A stretch of DNA of 64,000 nucleotides, from positions 58,349,233 through 58,413,232 of the forward strand of contig CM057466.1 in NCBI GenBank assembly GCA_030035585.1, written 5' to 3'. The notes under the pieces were generated by a model. The model did not search any database. It saw only the letters and a list, made by a program, of their open reading frames with translations, and was not told where the DNA came from. Every line of letters starts with the position of its first letter. Positions within the stretch are counted from its first letter, which is position 1. Source of the stretch: Dugong dugon. Lineage: Eukaryota > Chordata > Mammalia > Sirenia > Dugongidae. Below, in pieces: positions 60,020 to 64,000 of the stretch. Made by a program: the position numbers and the translations under genes.

Positions 60020-60910
60020 CCTTCTAGCCATGGTTTTTGTGACTCCCACACAATAATCTGGTGAAACTGTGCAAATAAGATGCTTGTGGCTCACCAAGGG
60101 GACTGGCCAGCTTGCTGCTAATGTAAATAAGGTACATGGCACTCTTGTGGGGGTGGGACTATGTGAATAAGGTGTATGGAACCCTAACAAAGGGATTCAT
60201 TAGTTTTACCATTCCACTAAGCTTAAAAATGAGCCATCCCAGAGGTGGAAAGGAGGGACCTCGCCACCACCAAGAAAGAAGAGCTATGAGTGGAAAAGCA
60301 TCACTTGGGCCCAGGATCCCTGCACTGAGAACCTCCTAGATCCAAGAGACAGAGAAAGAGAGAGATCTAACACTGGAGACCATGAGAAGCAGCAGCAGAG
60401 AAACAGTGGCAGCAGAGGCAGCAGAAAAAGGAGGTGGCACAGTGTACTTTACCACCCACTGAGCGAGAAAGTTAAGCGCCTTTGGGAAGGAGGCTTACTG
60501 GTGGAGTGGGGTGCCTCTGGGCACTTATCAGTGGAGCTAAAGAGCTTTGTAACACCTGCCCAAGAGGACAGAGGCCAAGACTGAGAGCTGAGAGCCAGAC
60601 AGAGGCATGCCTGCCGGCACAGCTGAGAAGAAGCTGTCCTGATCGAAGAACTGTATCTTGAGTCATTTCTGATCGTGAATTATATAACCTGTTACTTCCC
60701 TAATAAACCCCATAATTGTGAGTATGGTCTTTGAGTTCTGTGTGGCCACTGCAACGAATTATTGAACCCAACAGAGAAGTAGAGAGTGCCGTGGGAGGGA
60801 TGGCTGGTGTCAGAATTGGTAAAAAGGTTGGACAGCAGAGGTATATCTGACTCCTGCCTCATAGGAATCAGCCCTGGGCTGATGCTAATGCTGATGATTC
60901 TCCCCCCCCT
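60020..60910 (+). repeat. LTR-like repeat related to 11990-12660
   Basis: The 3' part contains ttccctaataaaccccataattgtgagtatgg, tttgagttctgtgtggcc and ctcctgcctcataggaatcagcc, shared in order with 12410-12650. It contains an AATAAA (60702-60707). Boundaries and family are uncertain. Confidence 0.45.
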
Positions 60911-61077
60911 TGTGAAGTCAGAGGAGGTCAGATGCCCTGGCACGCCATTTTTACAGTGTTTATAATACATGCCTCTGTCAGCAACCAGGAGACAAATCTT
61001 CAACAAGCAGTTTATCATCATAGTTAAAAATTAGGTTAAGTCTTTTACTTTAGGGGCTGTTTTTTCTTAAAACTTAC

Positions 61078-61103
61078 CTACAGATCTTTGCAGGAGAAGT
61101 TTT
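61078..61103 (-). CDS. TMEM241: TMEM241 exon (26-nt microexon, KTSPAKIC-S)
   Basis: The minus strand shows a pyrimidine-rich acceptor (tttctttactttcatacag), then 26 nt coding K-T-S-P-A-K-I-C plus two bases of a serine codon, then the strong donor AG|gtaagt. The serine is completed by the first base of the next exon at 56860. The exon starts in phase 0. It is the most upstream TMEM241 exon I can find in the window. At 26 nt it is a microexon that ORF-based gene finding would miss. The peptide matches the polar stretch that precedes a membrane helix in the human protein. Confidence 0.9.
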
Positions 61104-62575
61104 CTGTATGAAAGTAAAGAAATTTACAATTAGTCTTTACAAACTCTTTTTTTTCCCCATTAAAAGAAAGTATTTAGATCAGAAGGCAGATAAATTATGA
61201 GTAAGTGTATTAGGGGGCTTAACAGCTGTTGCACTTTCACATTTATTGAAGCTTTTTGTTGCCTGGACCAAATGAGGATGACTCAGAGCTCCAGTGTTGA
61301 GTCACTTCAGCAAAGCACTCTGGGTGTGCAGAGTTGACCCGCCCACCAAGCACTTCTCACAGCACCATCAGAACCATGCTCACCCGGGAAAAGCAAATGG
61401 ACGTGGGAGCCAAGCCTGAAAACATGTGATACATACAGAAAAGGGGAGAAAGGAGAGAGAGAGAGACGGAACCTGTGCGAGAGAAGTAAACTCGCTCTTG
61501 TTCAACTTCTACTGCAGCTCTGTTTCTTTAAATATTCTTTTCATTAACCCAGCTCTGACTCTGGGTGGTGCTATAAATTATCCGGTATGATGTTTAAATT
61601 AAGAAACAGAAAAAGCAGAAGGGCCATTTTACTCCACTCCTAGAGAGAAGAAAAAAGGTTCCTTTTTTAAAGGGCCAATTGGGGGAAACTAAACTCAATA
61701 TTTAAAGCTCCCTGAAATGAAGAAATTCTAATCTGGACTTTACCATTAACCAATTCCTTTTAATTAGTCAGTTTAAGGAAACTAGTCCTTTGCACTCAGG
61801 AAGAAAGTTTTAATTTAGCAGGGAGCAGCATGCAGTTTTTCGTTTTGTTTTGTTTTTTTAGTATTTGATAGGGAAAGCAGATTTGTAGGAAAACAGATTA
61901 ATTCTAAACATTTCAGAAGGCTTGTTTTGCTAGTTGAGGACAAACTACAATTTTTGACACCAAGTTCAGATAAACTGTAAAGTATAAACATATTGTTAAA
62001 AGAGAAGAGTTGATTGTATGGGAAAAAATAAAAAAATAAAATAATTTATTTTTTTTTAAAGTGAAGAGCTGATCAGAGATGCAGATGTGGTTTGCTATGA
62101 AGGCTATCAAGTTATCATGTGTTACTAAATAACCAAGTTTTCATTGTTTTAATAAACAGCTTCTATTTGTATACAAAGGTGTGGCTTGAATCTTTAGAAT
62201 TTTTAATCTCTTATCTTTGTCAAAGTGTCTCTGTAGAGGGCCACCAAGCAAGGCCAACCTGGACTCTACTGCCACCTGGTGGGAACATGCCAATTATCCC
62301 TTAAGTACCGAAGTAATAACATCGGCAAAGGTGATTTGGCTGACAATACCTGGGTAATTGCTCCCATTAAGGTAAAGTATGTTACTTAAAGATTCCGAGC
62401 TAAATATAACTGAACTCTGGACAGTCTGGTGGCAGAGAAGGTATGGAAAGGATAGAGACAAAAGGGATATTTGAACTCTATGAATAACATGCTCACCCAT
62501 TAACTATTTCAGGGCTTTCATTACTGAGCAACAAATCAAATCTTTTTTTAATTTTAAACTCCTTCTGACTAAGGA
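61104..62575. other. TMEM241 intron, no recognised repeat or exon
   Basis: AT-rich unassigned intronic DNA. I looked here for the upstream TMEM241 exon on the minus strand and did not find it. Confidence 0.5.
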
Positions 62576-62576
62576 C

Positions 62577-62742
62577 CCATAGTGGCACAGTGGTTAAGAG
62601 CTCAGCTGCTAACCAAAAGGTCAGCAGATCAAATCCACCAGCAGCTCCTTTGGAAACCCTATGGGGCAGCTCTACTCTGTCCTATGGGGTTGCTGTGAGT
62701 CGTAATCAACTCGTGCGTGGGCAATGGGTTTGGTTTGGTTTC
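62577..62742 (+). repeat. AfroSINE (short form)
   Basis: ggacccatagtggcacagtgg ... ggaaaccctatggggcagctc ... gggttgctgtgagtcgtaatc, with a ggtttggtttggttt tail. Confidence 0.92.
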
Positions 62743-63009
62743 TGACTAAAGGAGCCCAGACCTGAGGTATGGAGAATAAAAACAAGCAATATGTTAATTA
62801 CTGAGCACCACCACTCCCCAGCGTTCTGAAAACAACCGAGGTGCTGAAGTGGGGGCATTCACAATTTTTAAGCCCTCAAGTCCAAAAACAACCTAGTAGT
62901 AAATCCTCATACTATCTTAGGGTTCTGAGTGATTCAGGATACTTCTCAAAAATCATACTGGCAAAAATAACAATAAACAGCTAATATCACTTTGGCTTAG
63001 CTAACGTAT

Positions 63010-63185
63010 ACTGAGGGCCACTTAGCAGGCACTATTCTGAAGTGCTTTACATGTATTACCTCATGAATTCTGACAGTCATGGGTGGTAATGATTTCCTCT
63101 AGTTTACAGATGAAGAAACTTGAGGCACTGAGAAATTAGGTAAGTTACCCAAGATCACAGGAGGTGATCTGGCTCCAGAATCTGA
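63010..63185 (-). repeat. MIR SINE
   Basis: gtgctttacatgtattacctcatgaattctgacag ... tttacagatgaagaaacttgaggcactgag ... acccaagatcacaggagg is reverse MIR. Confidence 0.8.
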
Positions 63186-63239
63186 CCCTTGACAACACTA
63201 TTCTGCCAGAGCCCGCCTGCCAGTCCTGCAGTAACATGC

Positions 63240-63540
63240 CATGGGCTCCTGCAGGCTGCTAGACTTCAATTGCCATTTCCTCTGCCTGGAGTGCCACCTG
63301 GAACATTCCTACTCATCCTATGTGACTCTGGCCCTTCCAAAACCCCTGGTCTACCCACACCTCTATTCAGAGTCCTACAACATTTTATGGACATCACAGT
63401 AAGTACATGTTGGATCCTCCATTCAACTCCTAGTTTTGTGAGGGTAATAATTGTGTCTTCTACATCTCTATAGCTTTAGCCCTAACAAAATGTTTGATAC
63501 ATAGTATATACTTTAATAAATGCTGAATGAATGAATAGAA
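63240..63540 (+). repeat. L2 LINE 3' end
   Basis: cctctgcctggagtgccacc ... ttttgtgagggtaataattgtgtcttctacatctc ... tttaataaatgctgaatgaatgaatag is the L2 3' terminus. Confidence 0.75.
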
Positions 63541-63653
63541 ATATATTAACATTAAACTGTGATAAATATATCTGCAAAGTAGTAGGACCAATTCCAGAAG
63601 TCACACATTCCCTTACAGTTGAATTGTGTGTATGCATATGTATGTGTGTAAAT

Positions 63654-63658
<5 letters not shown>

Positions 63659-63694
<36 letters not shown>
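63659..63694. repeat. (TG)n microsatellite
   Basis: A 36-bp pure TG run, preceded by imperfect TG/TA sequence from about 63625. Confidence 0.97.
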
Positions 63695-63697
<3 letters not shown>

Positions 63698-64000
63698 ACA
63701 AAGAAGTAGTTATAGATGGTGGAAATGAACTGGAGGCTCTATATAGTCTATCCTCATAACCTAGGGGCAAGATCATGAGAAGATTACTTCCCAAAACTGA
63801 TTCCAGTAAAACCAGACACATAATGGACAAAAACAGACCTCGTTGGAAGCAGCAGGTAATGATCTGAAAGGCGGCCTGTAACTGTGCTCTTCATGACAAC
63901 CAGTTACTTCATGAGGACTCCAGACTGTATGATCAGGAATGTAAGTCATACCAAAAACATATCACGGTTGCAGAGCAGATTTTAATGCTAAACTACTAGA

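Larger units (their letters stand above)
8874..61103 (-). other. TMEM241: TMEM241 gene, eight internal exons (gene runs off both ends of the window)
   Basis: Eight minus-strand exons, found by reading splice sites, join in phase: 26+52+49+46+36+35+70+94 = 408 nt = 136 codons, beginning and ending in phase 0 with no stop. The product has several hydrophobic segments (around LFLLAAAGCLPF, GYFWAIIHLFCV, YLNYIFSVVLLAF, GFLGFFLML) separated by short polar loops, as in drug/metabolite-transporter-fold nucleotide-sugar transporters. I recognise it from the human TMEM241 protein; the blocks SQKP, DIDQQYLNYIF and APGQCAAWIFFAK are diagnostic. TMEM241 is an SLC35-related Golgi membrane protein reported to carry UDP-GlcNAc. 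Intron lengths in transcript order are 4217, 2060, 803, 17311, 8811, 13667 and 4953 bp. The N-terminal exons should lie above 64000 and the terminal exon or exons below 1; I could not find them here. The promoter is outside the window. Confidence 0.92.

Noticed and set aside
61104-64000. Search for the next upstream TMEM241 exon
   Set aside because: I looked on the minus strand for sequence coding the expected preceding region (a polar QKE-type ending with a GT donor) and saw none; it is presumably beyond the window.

Overview
The window is vertebrate nuclear DNA, almost certainly from an afrotherian mammal and most likely an elephant or close relative. It carries at least 14 copies of a tRNA-headed SINE of AfroSINE type and three copies of an RTE-clade LINE that shares the SINE's 3' tail (compare RTE1_LA of Loxodonta). 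It also holds long L1 elements plus old mammalian MIR, L2 and LTR relics. There are no bacterial-type genes, and most long open reading frames lie inside LINEs.

The organising feature is a host gene on the minus strand. Eight small exons (26-94 nt) at 61078-61103, 56809-56860, 54700-54748, 53851-53896, 36504-36539, 27658-27692, 13921-13990 and 8874-8967 each have a good AG acceptor and GT donor. They join in perfect phase into 136 uninterrupted codons, which I recognise as the middle and C-terminal part of TMEM241, a multi-pass Golgi nucleotide-sugar-transporter-like protein (SLC35 relative). The first exons should lie beyond base 64000 and the last one or two before base 1, so the whole window is intron and exon of this gene.

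A second coding unit lies on the plus strand in the intron between the exons at 27658 and 13990. It is an intronless, full-length, uninterrupted 200-codon copy of COMMD7 (18535-19137) with UTRs, a poly(A) signal and a perfect 18-bp target-site duplication, so it is an L1-mediated retrocopy that may still be translatable.

The 17.3-kb intron 36540-53850 is mostly one nested insertion. A full-length L1 (36745-52526, plus strand) was split inside its ORF1 by a second full-length L1 (38777-about 46959), with a 16-bp target duplication at the split. The younger L1 has a GC-rich 5' UTR containing about three tandem monomers of 291-295 bp. Both L1s have frameshifted ORFs. Elsewhere there is a 337-bp foldback hAT-like transposon with a perfect 8-bp target duplication (20266-20602) and an exact 131-bp dispersed duplication (29870-30000 and 30977-31107). 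An L1 3' end sits inside an RTE element, and a minus-strand L1 sits inside an older L1 (2985-8020). The rest is ordinary intronic sequence with old repeats and microsatellites.
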